A stretch of DNA of 32,697 bases from Oceanospirillaceae bacterium (GTDB lineage: Bacteria > Pseudomonadota > Gammaproteobacteria > Pseudomonadales > Balneatricaceae), in NCBI GenBank assembly GCA_013373085.1, contig JABXIM010000146.1:1-32697 (forward strand), written 5' to 3'. Below the pieces are notes generated by a model, which worked only from the letters and a program-made list of their open reading frames with translations, was not told the DNA's origin and searched no databases. Position numbers and translations under genes: made by a program. Below, one piece after another: positions 24,488-32,678 of the stretch (within the stretch, counting starts at the first letter, position 1; every line of letters starts with the position of its first letter).

Positions 24488-25075
24488 ATGAAATATCCAG
24501 ATCCTTATGAATTATTAGACTGGGCCTCTAATTTAGGTCTAGAACGAAAAATACCGGTTAACCTATCCGCTATTTGCACTAGCCTAGGTATCCATTTTAT
24601 CCAGAGTGAATTTACTGCTCTTGGCTCAATAGACATAAACGAGGTAGGGGAGATTGAGATAAAACTGAACTCAGAAATGGTTTGTAGCAAAAAGCGCTTC
24701 GTGACTGCCATGTTATTAGGGCATTACTGGCGCTATCTAGCTCAACCTAAGAGAGTCATTTTTTCGAAGACTGATTTACCTAAATATGAGGTAACACAAA
24801 TAGTCTATCCGTATCTCTCGTTTAAACATAGCTACGAAGAGTTTGCATACTCACTATTTGCTTCTCAATTACTTATGCCCTCTAAAGCAGTGAGTATTCG
24901 TCTAAGCCTAGGCAAGTATAAACAACCATCACTCATCAAGGTTATAAAATCCGCTAGTGATTTCAAAGTTCCGGTGAATGTTATGATCCAGCGTCTAGAG
25001 TCGTTAAGTTTGAACAGGGATACCTCAATATTTAATGCTTTATTGTTGAGATTACATAGGCTATTAAAGTACTGA
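24488..25075 (+). CDS. ImmA/IrrE-like protein with lost active site
   Basis: 195 aa. The segment RFVTAMLLGHYWRYL (about 76-90) aligns with the ImmA/IrrE helix RFTLAHELGHxxxH, but the first His and the Glu are replaced by Met and Leu, leaving only GH. The downstream acidic helix EEFAYSLFASQLLMP (about 118-132) is well kept and is diagnostic of the family. It is therefore probably a pseudo-peptidase that binds a partner without cutting it. No HTH domain is fused, unlike the copy at 12023-13168. The ribosome site is weak. It lies 102 bp before the DUF1778-like/HipA pair, which it might regulate. Confidence 0.7.
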   Translation: MKYPDPYELLDWASNLGLERKIPVNLSAICTSLGIHFIQSEFTALGSIDINEVGEIEIKLNSEMVCSKKRFVTAMLLGHYWRYLAQPKRVIFSKTDLPKYEVTQIVYPYLSFKHSYEEFAYSLFASQLLMPSKAVSIRLSLGKYKQPSLIKVIKSASDFKVPVNVMIQRLESLSLNRDTSIFNALLLRLHRLLKY

Positions 25076-25177
25076 CTTATCAAAGGCTATGTCTTACATT
25101 ATTAATTTCATCACTAAACGAATACTAAAAAATCTTATTAAGCTTAACGGTTATATTATCTCAAATTTGGAGTTGTC

Positions 25178-25441
25178 ATGATAAACCTTGATTTATCCAC
25201 ATTACCATCCGATGATGAGCAGCTGATCAAGCAAGGCTTCTCTCTCTCCGGATCTAAAACCATCGAAGTATTCGCAATTCAAGCAATGATTAATGAATCT
25301 ACAAGATTGCATCAAGATGCGAATAATACAACTCTAACTACTGAGGCTTATGAACGCTTTGTTAAAGCTTGTGAACACCCTGGTGAGCCCAATGAAAAGC
25401 TGAAAAACGCATTTAAAAGATGTAACACTTTTACAAAATAA
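25178..25441 (+). CDS. DUF1778/TacA-like antitoxin
   Basis: 87 aa. The N-terminal half (DLSTLPSDDEQLIKQGFSLS, then GSKTIEVFAIQAM) has the spacing of the ribbon-helix-helix domain of DUF1778 antitoxins. The C-terminal TTEAYERFVKACEHPGEPNE closely follows the toxin-binding tail of that family (usual form: L-s-x-E-a-F-x-x-f-l-x-x-L-d-x-P-x-x-P-N-x-x-L). DUF1778 antitoxins normally pair with GNAT acetyltransferase toxins; here the next gene, 32 bp away, is a HipA kinase. A ribosome site, GGAG, lies 6 bp before the ATG. Confidence 0.65.
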   Translation: MINLDLSTLPSDDEQLIKQGFSLSGSKTIEVFAIQAMINESTRLHQDANNTTLTTEAYERFVKACEHPGEPNEKLKNAFKRCNTFTK

Positions 25442-25473
25442 TGCTAAGTAATCTTTAGAGAGGGGCTTTAGGC

Positions 25474-26628
25474 TTGTTAAACAAACATTATTTTGACTTA
25501 CACGTGCAGCTTAAACCCGACCTAGTCATATTGGCTGGGGAAGTGTCACTCTATATTAAAGATAATGGCCGAATTGAATTTATCGACTTTGCATATACCG
25601 ACGAATATCTCTCCGTAGACCGCATAGAACCTCTGACACCTGCAGGCCCGCCGCTTTTAAATACCACACAAAGATATATGTCTGACGGCAGGAGCCTGCC
25701 TGGCTTTATTGATGATTTACTCCCTGACGACTGGGGCAAGCGTGTGATTGCATCTCAATTTAATTCAAAAGTTGCTGATAAACTACTCGTTTTAAATCAA
25801 TGCCATAAAGGTTGTGGCATTGGTGCATATAGGCTCTCACCTAAAGGTTTAAAGCCAAATTGGAGCCATGGAACAAAACTAGATAACTCATCTATTGATC
25901 GTTATTCAGAGAACTTAATAGACCTTAACATCGATCATGACATTATCGAATCAAGCTCATTAGTTGGAGGGGCTCAACCCAAAGGTTTAATCCAAATTAA
26001 CGGAAAACCTTATCTACTAAAACTTAATGCCGCAGTAAGCTCATCATATAATTCAGCTATCTTAGAGCATGCCGCCCTTGAGACTATAAGATCATCAGGC
26101 TTAAGAGCACCTAACTCTCAGGTTATTTCATTTAAACATGAGACTTATTCTCTACAAGGAATTCTCATTGAACGTTTTGATATCAAGCCCAATGGGTGCT
26201 TCAAACCTATGGTTTCTATCAACAGCCTTTTGAAGTCGACTTATACCCAAGAAGACCCAGCTAATGGTTCCTATGAAGATATTGCACGATGTATCAGAGA
26301 TTACAGCTGCCACCCAGTTGAAGACTTGAAACAATTGTTTTTCCAGTTATTGCTTAATGAGGCTATTGGCAATACAGATGATCACTTGCGTAACTTTGCA
26401 ATGATTAAAGAAGACTCTGGATGGCAGTTATCTCCAGCCTATGATGTAGTTCCCCAAGAGCATCTGCAGGCAGAACATGCTATCAGTTTTAATAAAAGCT
26501 TTATCCTGCCAAGGCTAGAGCTTGCTAGTGATACAGCCAAAAAACTAGGTTTAACTCTTGGAGAAGAGGTGAATTCAATTCAGCAAACGATCCAACGCAT
26601 TGATACCCATATCAACTCCTGCCAGTAG
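25474..26628 (+). CDS. hipA: HipA-family serine/threonine kinase toxin
   Basis: 384 aa. HipA kinases phosphorylate translation factors such as glutamyl-tRNA synthetase and cause dormancy. The N-terminal lobe has LPGFIDDLLPDDWGKRVI, then GGAQPKGLI near residue 165 (the usual GGArPK activation motif). The catalytic loop NEAIGNTDDHLRNF is near 297 and the metal-binding SPAYDVVP near 320. All key residues are present. The start is TTG at 25474, with AGAGGGG about 9 bp upstream. No HipB-type HTH gene is adjacent; the DUF1778-like gene takes that place. A second, decayed hipBA lies at 29860-30541. Confidence 0.9.
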   Translation: MLNKHYFDLHVQLKPDLVILAGEVSLYIKDNGRIEFIDFAYTDEYLSVDRIEPLTPAGPPLLNTTQRYMSDGRSLPGFIDDLLPDDWGKRVIASQFNSKVADKLLVLNQCHKGCGIGAYRLSPKGLKPNWSHGTKLDNSSIDRYSENLIDLNIDHDIIESSSLVGGAQPKGLIQINGKPYLLKLNAAVSSSYNSAILEHAALETIRSSGLRAPNSQVISFKHETYSLQGILIERFDIKPNGCFKPMVSINSLLKSTYTQEDPANGSYEDIARCIRDYSCHPVEDLKQLFFQLLLNEAIGNTDDHLRNFAMIKEDSGWQLSPAYDVVPQEHLQAEHAISFNKSFILPRLELASDTAKKLGLTLGEEVNSIQQTIQRIDTHINSCQ

Positions 26629-27427
26629 CCAGGTTGCTCGCATTTCCAAAAGCATCTACTCTAAGCGAGACACATATTTTCTGATCGCCTCAAAATAAAG
26701 TCACCGCTTTATCTATGTCTACCTTTACGTTGAGTGGCCACATCTTCAAATTAGATTTGTAGGATTCCGAGCCTCACTGACAATAATGTCTATTAAACAA
26801 TCAAAAACAGTCAAACCTGATCAAAATTAGAGCAATTTTCGTCACTCCACCAAAACACCCTACGAATGTATAGCTTCGACATAAACTGTATGATTTTTTG
26901 TACTGAACTCTTATATTCCCTGCCTATAACCCACTAACTTCTAGTCATGTTTATACCCGTCATACTTTAGACATGCCCTTCAGAGATCAGTAATTATCAT
27001 CACTCCACAGAAACGATCTACTATTGTTTAGTTAAAACCGTCATGTTTGAGTGTAGATTCTATGCCTTTGCAATAGAGGCAAGATTTAATTTGCCTCTTA
27101 ACTTGTGACCAGATTTAGTTGACCACTACACTACATATATTGACAAGTTGGGGGATATTGGACAGGTAAGATTGCGGTAACATAAAACGACCCGTAGGCC
27201 GTTTCTATGGCTTCCCGCCTACACGGCAAAGACTTGTTTAACGACGGATGTCAGACTTCCGACTTTTCAGTAATAAATCCTTATACCTTCAATCACTGTC
27301 TAGCTACAGATAAGGTTAAGATCCCCGTACACATCATTAATACGGTTAATCGGAGCTTATTGGCAAAGCTAAAAATGATTAAGTATTATGCCCCTTAATT
27401 CAAAATTAATACTATAAATTGCATTAC
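26629..27427. other. 800-bp gap without a convincing gene
   Basis: I see only short frames; the longest (27207-27398, 63 aa) has no ribosome site and no recognisable motif. There is an 8-bp perfect hairpin at 27075-27098 (AGAGGCAA/TTGCCTCT, 8-nt loop) without a T-run. An imperfect direct repeat, TCACTCCAC, occurs near 26840 and 27000. The stretch may be debris of lost genes or insertion sequences. Confidence 0.4.
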
Positions 27428-29770
27428 TTAGTTTTGGTTACAGCTACCATCAGGACTAAATCTTGTTTCAAATATTCTTTTTTCCGAATCGATATATGTA
27501 CACTGAGGAAGAAACGTATGTGCCGCCCAAGGATTATCTAGTCCGCCGTATAAGCTATTTCCGCTACATTTAATAAATACATTTCCGTTTGAATTACGTA
27601 TTTCATTATATGAAGGAGCTAAAATTGACTCTCCTTCATTTAGTCTGTCAGGGTTAGATTTTTTCAAAGTCCATTCATTTTTCATTCCATTAGCATTTAC
27701 GATAATTATCCCTGTGCCATCTTTAAACTTTTCAAGTGAGCAACCTGTTTTAGGCTCAGCTATATATGGGTTAGTATGATTGTTAATCTCCTCTGCTGTA
27801 GGAATATCATCGGAATCAATATCTGAGTATGCATCCTCTGGATTATATGGATCCATCCTATATTCAGATTCTAAATAATCTTTAATTCCATCGTTATCAG
27901 TATCAATATTTGAGTTGCATACGTCACTAGACTTTCTACCTTGGCTATTTAAAATATATTTTTCTGCAATAGAGTCACATGTGTACTCTTCCACATCAAG
28001 AATCTTTACAAATTCTGCAAATATATCTTCTTTATTTTTATGTTTAAATTTCAAATATATTTTAACTTTAACGTCTTTTACATAATATTTGTCATAAGTA
28101 TATTCACTATGGTATGTACCAAATGCACCGATTGTCCAAAATTTTGCAATATCTTCCGATAAAAATTTATCACCAGTAATTATATTTAAATTATCACTAT
28201 AGGCAGCATGACCTATTTCAATGTTTTCTCCTTTCATACTGATATTAGGGTGGATACCTATGTGTGAGCTATATTTTTCTCTTGCTTTGTAAAATACACT
28301 TTCAACTTGTGCAATACTAATATTCTGAAATGTCAATGGGGATAGTTCTTTGGTTTGCCCATACCCTAAATAATTTTGATAGGGTTTTGAACTTATAAGC
28401 CCTGATCTTGGCATCTTTTCTTTTGTATTTACCTCTAGATAAGGCATAATTTTTATCTCATCTAAAACCATATCACTATTAGGGTTAATCAAAATTGTAG
28501 GTCTTATTTCTGATAGTAATACACCAACTAAACCGTCGATTTTACTCCCATTCTCATGGTGGTAATAAGCTTGATAATAAACTGCAATTTCAGGTTTTTT
28601 TGTAAAATGAAATAACCCAAGAGCATTATTATAGCCATCTTTCTCTAACTCAGATTCATTGGCTTCTTCAATATGTTTTGAGTAAGGTACGCCAATAGCT
28701 CTATGATTTATTGCATATTGGCTGAAAATTGAACCTTTTAAATTGATTTCCCCATCCCCAAAACTTATCTTTGGAGATGATGGACTATTATCAAACGCCT
28801 TGATTAACGTAGCTGCTGCTGCAACATAACCAATTGGGCCTGAAACACTACCAACTGATTGAGCCACCCCTAGTAAGTTCAGGCCGAGTTCATAACGCTT
28901 TGTAGCTAAGTTTGGAGGGCCGTCATTAGGATCGTAACCAGAATCTTTTAACTCTTTATCGATCATAGCATTACCTTTTGTCTTTAAGTCAGAAGATAGC
29001 TCAGATACAGATGAGTAAGACTTCATAATATCATCAGCACTATCTAGTAATGTTTCAACAACTGACTTTTCTTTTGTTGACTGTACTTCCTCAATCTTAA
29101 ATTCAAAATTTCCTTCCATATTTAAAGCACTTTCTTCTATGCCATCTATATATATATTGAATTGGAGACCACTATCTGGGTGTTTATTAGGCTCATAGGA
29201 TAGGTATTTATCAAATATCAGCCATTTAGGTGCGTTCTCACTTAAACCATACGAAGGGAAAATCATTATTTTCCCTGTGTTCGTCTCTGTAGATTTTTCT
29301 TCATAAATAGTACTTTCATCATTATCATTAAGAAAAATTCCATAATCATGGCTATTACTTCCTTGGTCCATACTAAAGCTCAGCTGAACACGTTGCGTTT
29401 GTGGGACTCCTGAATCAACATAAAGAAAAAAACGAACTACACCTGTATGTATATTATAAAGAGCGAAGCGTGGTTTATATGAACCAGGGCGAGCTATGGC
29501 ACCTAAACACTCTTCAGTTGTGTAAAAGTCTGAGCATTTAAATTTCCTTGTCATCAAGCGCCACCCATTCTCATAACACATAGGGTTGTTAGTCATTGAT
29601 ATACCAATATGTGAATCTGAAAACCAAGGTTTATCCATATAGCGACCGTCAAAATCTTTGAAATCATCGGAATACCAATCCCAGACCCCTGTTTCTAGGC
29701 ACTCTTGGGCATATGCATAAGTTGAGTTTGAAAATATTAAAAGTAACGAGATTAATTTTATAAGTTTCAT
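27428..29770 (-). CDS. Large secreted protein with thrombospondin-3-like calcium repeats
   Basis: 780 aa beginning with a clear Sec signal (MKLIKLISLLLIFSNSTYAYA, cleavage near residue 21). Most of the mature protein is beta-rich and unrecognised. A helical region around residues 235-330 contains a small Gly/Ala segment (GVAQSVGSVSGPIGYVAAAA) that may contact membrane. Near residues 622-665, DTDNDGIKDYLE and DIDSDDIPTAEE are DxDxDG-type calcium loops as in thrombospondin type 3 repeats. The C-terminal 100 residues hold several cysteines, suggesting disulfides. No secretion or immunity gene sits beside it. It is a plausible exported effector or surface protein, but the function is unknown. Confidence 0.75.
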   Translation of the reverse strand: MKLIKLISLLLIFSNSTYAYAQECLETGVWDWYSDDFKDFDGRYMDKPWFSDSHIGISMTNNPMCYENGWRLMTRKFKCSDFYTTEECLGAIARPGSYKPRFALYNIHTGVVRFFLYVDSGVPQTQRVQLSFSMDQGSNSHDYGIFLNDNDESTIYEEKSTETNTGKIMIFPSYGLSENAPKWLIFDKYLSYEPNKHPDSGLQFNIYIDGIEESALNMEGNFEFKIEEVQSTKEKSVVETLLDSADDIMKSYSSVSELSSDLKTKGNAMIDKELKDSGYDPNDGPPNLATKRYELGLNLLGVAQSVGSVSGPIGYVAAAATLIKAFDNSPSSPKISFGDGEINLKGSIFSQYAINHRAIGVPYSKHIEEANESELEKDGYNNALGLFHFTKKPEIAVYYQAYYHHENGSKIDGLVGVLLSEIRPTILINPNSDMVLDEIKIMPYLEVNTKEKMPRSGLISSKPYQNYLGYGQTKELSPLTFQNISIAQVESVFYKAREKYSSHIGIHPNISMKGENIEIGHAAYSDNLNIITGDKFLSEDIAKFWTIGAFGTYHSEYTYDKYYVKDVKVKIYLKFKHKNKEDIFAEFVKILDVEEYTCDSIAEKYILNSQGRKSSDVCNSNIDTDNDGIKDYLESEYRMDPYNPEDAYSDIDSDDIPTAEEINNHTNPYIAEPKTGCSLEKFKDGTGIIIVNANGMKNEWTLKKSNPDRLNEGESILAPSYNEIRNSNGNVFIKCSGNSLYGGLDNPWAAHTFLPQCTYIDSEKRIFETRFSPDGSCNQN

Positions 29771-29859
29771 ATCTTTTCTAATTAATGATTTAATTTTATA
29801 TACTAAAATGGACTATATAATATATGCTATATATCTTCTTGTCATATAAAATAAAGTAA

Positions 29860-30210
29860 GGTGATACGATTAATGTCCCTGAAAAGTCTCGGCCTAGATA
29901 CGACAGTATTTGAAACTCATTATCCGAATGTACTTTCAAGCCTTGTGCGATTAGTGCTCTTAATGACCCTTCTGGCAGCACGTTGGACAGTATCGGATCG
30001 AGTTTATGCGATCTTACCCATGGTGTTTCCAAGAGCCTTTCTGACTGAGGAAAGTTGGGGTGAGGCGAGATTGAAGGCTGACCTGTTGGCATCCGCTTTA
30101 AAGGAATCGGCAAAGCTCAATACGTTCTTCCCGGCTTGATAGCCGATAAGGTAGCCAAGCAATCTTCCATGCAGCGTTAGTTTGAGCACCTGAATTTGAT
30201 CAGCATTCAT
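29860..30210 (-). pseudogene. hipA remnant, frameshifted and truncated
   Basis: The frame from the ATG at 30210 reads like a HipA N terminus (LTLHGRLLGYLIGYQAG, then FADSFKADANRSAFNLA). Near 30070 the homology continues in another frame (HPNFPQSERLLETPWVRSHK, then ILSNVLPEGSLRALIAQGLK, then LSYLGRDFSGTLI) and stops near 29860. The kinase domain is absent. One frameshift and loss of about three quarters of the gene make it non-functional. The 780-aa gene begins 90 bp further on, so its arrival, or a deletion, may have removed the rest. Confidence 0.75.
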
Positions 30211-30223
30211 AGCTCATCATCCT

Positions 30224-30541
30224 CTAATAGATCTTGCCAAGGTGCATCTGGGAGACTCTTGTTACACGATGCCTTTCCTCGACTGCGAGGCTAGATTCTG
30301 GTGATTCCAAAATCGCTCGAACAGCAGCCATTTTTTCAGCAGTGATAAGCATCAATTCAGAATTAAGGCCTTTAGCAACAAGCTCTAAAGTCCCCAGCCT
30401 TGGGTTACCTTTATGACGGGATACTCCGATACGCAGCAGCATATCATTTTGAGTCAGATTTAATTCTAAGCGACGTTTTTTGAGTTGTTTAAGCAATGAG
30501 CCGAAACAAAAGCCTGACAATGAAAATACAATAGGAGTCAT
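30224..30541 (-). pseudogene. hipB-like antitoxin with a deletion inside the HTH
   Basis: The 105-codon frame contains LLKQLKKRRLELNLTQNDML and IGVSRHK joined directly to GNPRLGTLELVAKGLNSELM. In HipB-type XRE proteins about eight residues (recognition-helix end and turn, of the form xIsRiExG) lie between these blocks, so DNA binding is probably lost. The frame is otherwise open. It precedes the hipA remnant by 13 bp, as in a normal hipBA operon. Confidence 0.65.
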
Positions 30542-30939
30542 TTAAGTTGCTTTATTGTTGCTTAGCAACTTATAGATTGCCTATAAGTGAGTGCAAAGTA
30601 ACATCAAGAAAACCAAAAATATCGGTTTTTGAGAGCCCTCTGACAGGCTGCTTTCTCTTGTAATAACAGCCTAAATGTTGTCATTAAGATCTAAATTTTA
30701 GATTGAGGGAGGAGGTCAAAAATGCATTTTTCATTTTCTCATTTTTGTGCCCTTAAATACGATAAAATGAGATTTCTTTAGAGGTTAAATGTTCTCGTGG
30801 TTTTTGTTAAATTCTTTATAAAACAACGATTTAGCCCGTTTTTAGTCTTTAATATACTTACGAAACCACTTACCGGGTTGCCCTCCGGAGGATTTGGGCA
30901 CTGAGAGCAACAGTCAAAAATGCTAGGTTACTTTTTAGA
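30542..30939. other. Gene-free right-end region with tRNA spacer duplicate
   Basis: No gene is seen. The stretch holds a GTGCCC repeat at 30747-30752 in an AT-rich segment with repeated CATTTT. It also holds the palindrome CCTCCGGAGG at 30882-30891 and then a spacer (GGGCACTGAG onward, 30896-30939) closely similar to 46-89 before the left tRNA. It looks like an attachment-site flank. Confidence 0.5.
30882..30891. repeat. Anticodon-arm palindrome remnant of tRNA-Arg
   Basis: CCTCCGGAGG without a recognisable D arm before it or T arm after it, followed by the same spacer as the left fragment at 17-26. It is a likely remnant of an attachment core. Confidence 0.45.
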
Positions 30940-31005
30940 CCGCCCTTAGCTCAGCTGGATAGAGCGGCGCCCTCCGGAGGGGTTCGAATCCTCTAGGGCG
31001 GGCCA
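30940..31005 (+). pseudogene. tRNA-Arg(CCG) copy lacking 11 nt
   Basis: The acceptor stem, D arm, anticodon loop, T loop and CCA are identical or near-identical to the tRNA at 90-166. However, the 3' half of the anticodon stem, the variable loop and the start of the T stem are missing (66 nt, not 77). It cannot fold properly and should be inactive. It marks the right boundary of the duplicated tRNA segment. Confidence 0.8.
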
Positions 31006-31044
31006 TCAACGTTTTTCATTTCAGCAAAATCTTTCGCTTCATCG

Positions 31045-31069
31045 AATCAAGGGGTCAGAGTACTTGATT
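31045..31069 (+). repeat. 25-nt REP-like hairpin element, copy 1
   Basis: AATCAAG-GGGTCAGAGTA-CTTGATT: a 7-bp stem and 11-nt loop. It is identical to the copy at 32654-32678 and inverted relative to 31841-31865. It lies downstream of the transposase stop. Confidence 0.85.
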
Positions 31070-31116
31070 TTTCAAAAACTCTAAAGACTTACGGTCTCCC
31101 CCATGCTCACTCCGGC

Positions 31117-31761
31117 TTACACCCAGCTTCTCTTGAATACGTTGTTTAAATCGATCATCCCCAAGTATCCATTCCTTTTGAAGCCTTCTCTGATTTCTTT
31201 CATATCCAAATCTGGCATGTGGCCTTGAAATAATTTCCGATAGGCTTTGCGTCTTTTCTCATGATTTTTATCAAGCCTCAAATATTCACCATGAGGCGTT
31301 ATTAAACTTACCTCTCGACCAGCACCGTTGTATTGAAAACTAGACCATGGATATTCACTTGCATGATCAACCATACCTGCTCGTACAGGATTCAATTCAA
31401 TGTATCGATAAACCGTTAATAAATACTGCTCAGTATCTACCACATTAGATTTAAACCTTCCTTCCCATAAAGTACCTGTTCTTTGATACATGGCATTAAA
31501 ATATCGAACATACTTCCGCCCTAAGCTTTGCATCATTCGACTTATATCACCATCACCAATAGGTGTAACTAGCATGTGTACATGATTCGTCATTAGAACG
31601 TAAGCGTGTATTGCCACGCTAAACATCTCAGCGGAATCTTTTAGAAATGTAAGATAGGTTGCATAGTCTTGCTCTGAATAAAAACAAGGTTCTCGATTAT
31701 TGCCACGTTGAACAATATGGTATGAACATCCTTTCAGATAGATACGAGGGAGGCGAGCCAT
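31117..31761 (-). CDS. REP-associated tyrosine transposase (Y1/HUH, RAYT)
   Basis: 214 aa from the ATG at 31761 (MARLPRIYL, the usual RAYT start); a longer frame to 31824 is not needed. It has the opening YHIVQRGNNREPCFY, the HUH motif TNHVHMLV, GRFKSNVV, and the nucleophile tyrosine in the helix QYLLTVYRYIELNPVRAGMV. Such enzymes cut and join single-stranded palindromic repeats. The gene is flanked by two inverted copies of a 25-nt hairpin, its likely substrates. The frame is intact, so it is probably active. Confidence 0.92.
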   Translation of the reverse strand: MARLPRIYLKGCSYHIVQRGNNREPCFYSEQDYATYLTFLKDSAEMFSVAIHAYVLMTNHVHMLVTPIGDGDISRMMQSLGRKYVRYFNAMYQRTGTLWEGRFKSNVVDTEQYLLTVYRYIELNPVRAGMVDHASEYPWSSFQYNGAGREVSLITPHGEYLRLDKNHEKRRKAYRKLFQGHMPDLDMKEIREGFKRNGYLGMIDLNNVFKRSWV

Positions 31762-31840
31762 CAGAAAATCCTTTTCCAAATAATATGCTACGCCTATAAA
31801 ATCAGTATAGCTTTCACCAATCAATCAGCAAAAAGTCTAA

Positions 31841-31865
31841 AATCAAGTACTCTGACCCCTTGATT
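31841..31865 (-). repeat. 25-nt REP-like hairpin element, copy 2 (inverted)
   Basis: Exact reverse complement of copies 1 and 3, 80 bp upstream of the transposase start. Copies 1 and 2 bracket the transposase as inverted ends. Confidence 0.85.
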
Positions 31866-31917
31866 GCTTGATTCTTATTTTACTTAGGATGGGTGTCTAT
31901 GTAGTCCTATAATGCGA

Positions 31918-32556
31918 TTATTTGTAAGGAGCTAAATCCTCTTCAAAGCCATATTTCTTTTGACACTTTAATTTGTAATAGGATTCCGTTGGTTCTTTTG
32001 ATTCAAATGAAACAAGTTCGTTATTTTCTGATATAGAGGAATAAGCTACAATTTGACCGAAACCATCTCTAAATGTCGCAATATTTTTATATACCAATAA
32101 AGCTCCATAGCTTCTTGCTATCCCATTAGGCCATACAATACTAGTATTAACATAAGGTTCAAATCCGCCACCAAATAGCACACCTCCATCAGGAAGCGGC
32201 TGCATATAATGTCCTCGTCCATCTCCTCCTAACGTAAAGAAGTAACACCCATCCATGTACAGATTGGAATCAACCACTTTGAATTCAGAAATAGGTGTTA
32301 AATATTTCTTCTGAACCTTTAAAAAATCTTCACCTGCCATAACCCAATCTTCTTCATCTGAAGATTGATATTCTTTTATACTTATTTTAAACGTATATCC
32401 CAATAAAGGCTTCCCTGTAGGATCCTCATCATCCAACACACCGCTATGAGATATTTTTAATTTAGCATTACTATCGCTCACTGAAACATATTGTAAATTT
32501 GCAAAGCTTACAAAGCTTACAAATAACAAATTTAAAAAAGGGACAACTTTTTTCAT
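31918..32556 (-). CDS. Secreted or periplasmic protein, unknown function
   Basis: 212 aa with an N-terminal signal (MKKVVPFLNLLFVSFVSFA, cleavage near residue 19). The mature part is beta-rich, with many Gly and Tyr (GGDGRGHYMQPLPDGGVLFGGG near the middle) and two cysteines. No family recognised. It lies between REP-like copies 2 and 3 and may be chromosomal, or a passenger carried with the repeats. Confidence 0.65.
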   Translation of the reverse strand: MKKVVPFLNLLFVSFVSFANLQYVSVSDSNAKLKISHSGVLDDEDPTGKPLLGYTFKISIKEYQSSDEEDWVMAGEDFLKVQKKYLTPISEFKVVDSNLYMDGCYFFTLGGDGRGHYMQPLPDGGVLFGGGFEPYVNTSIVWPNGIARSYGALLVYKNIATFRDGFGQIVAYSSISENNELVSFESKEPTESYYKLKCQKKYGFEEDLAPYK

Positions 32557-32653
32557 TATTCTACCGCCGAAAAGTGTAAGTGATCTCTATGAAATTTTAG
32601 AATTGATTGCCAATCTAGGTTTGAACTAGTTACAGTGTTTGCCGACAAACCGC

Positions 32654-32678
32654 AATCAAGGGGTCAGAGTACTTGATT
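32654..32678 (+). repeat. 25-nt REP-like hairpin element, copy 3
   Basis: Identical to copy 1. With copy 2 it brackets the 212-aa secreted-protein gene in inverted orientation. Confidence 0.85.

Noticed and set aside
27105-27145. Sequence resembling an insertion-sequence end (GTGACCAGATTTAGTTGACC)
   Set aside because: I find no matching inverted end and no transposase nearby, so it cannot be supported.
27180-27240. Possible integron attC-like hairpin (GTAGGC/GCCTAC)
   Set aside because: Only a 6-bp stem, no paired core sites at the right spacing, and no cassette structure around it.
27207-27398. 63-aa plus-strand frame
   Set aside because: No ribosome site, promoter or recognisable motif, and it lies in a gap of apparent debris.
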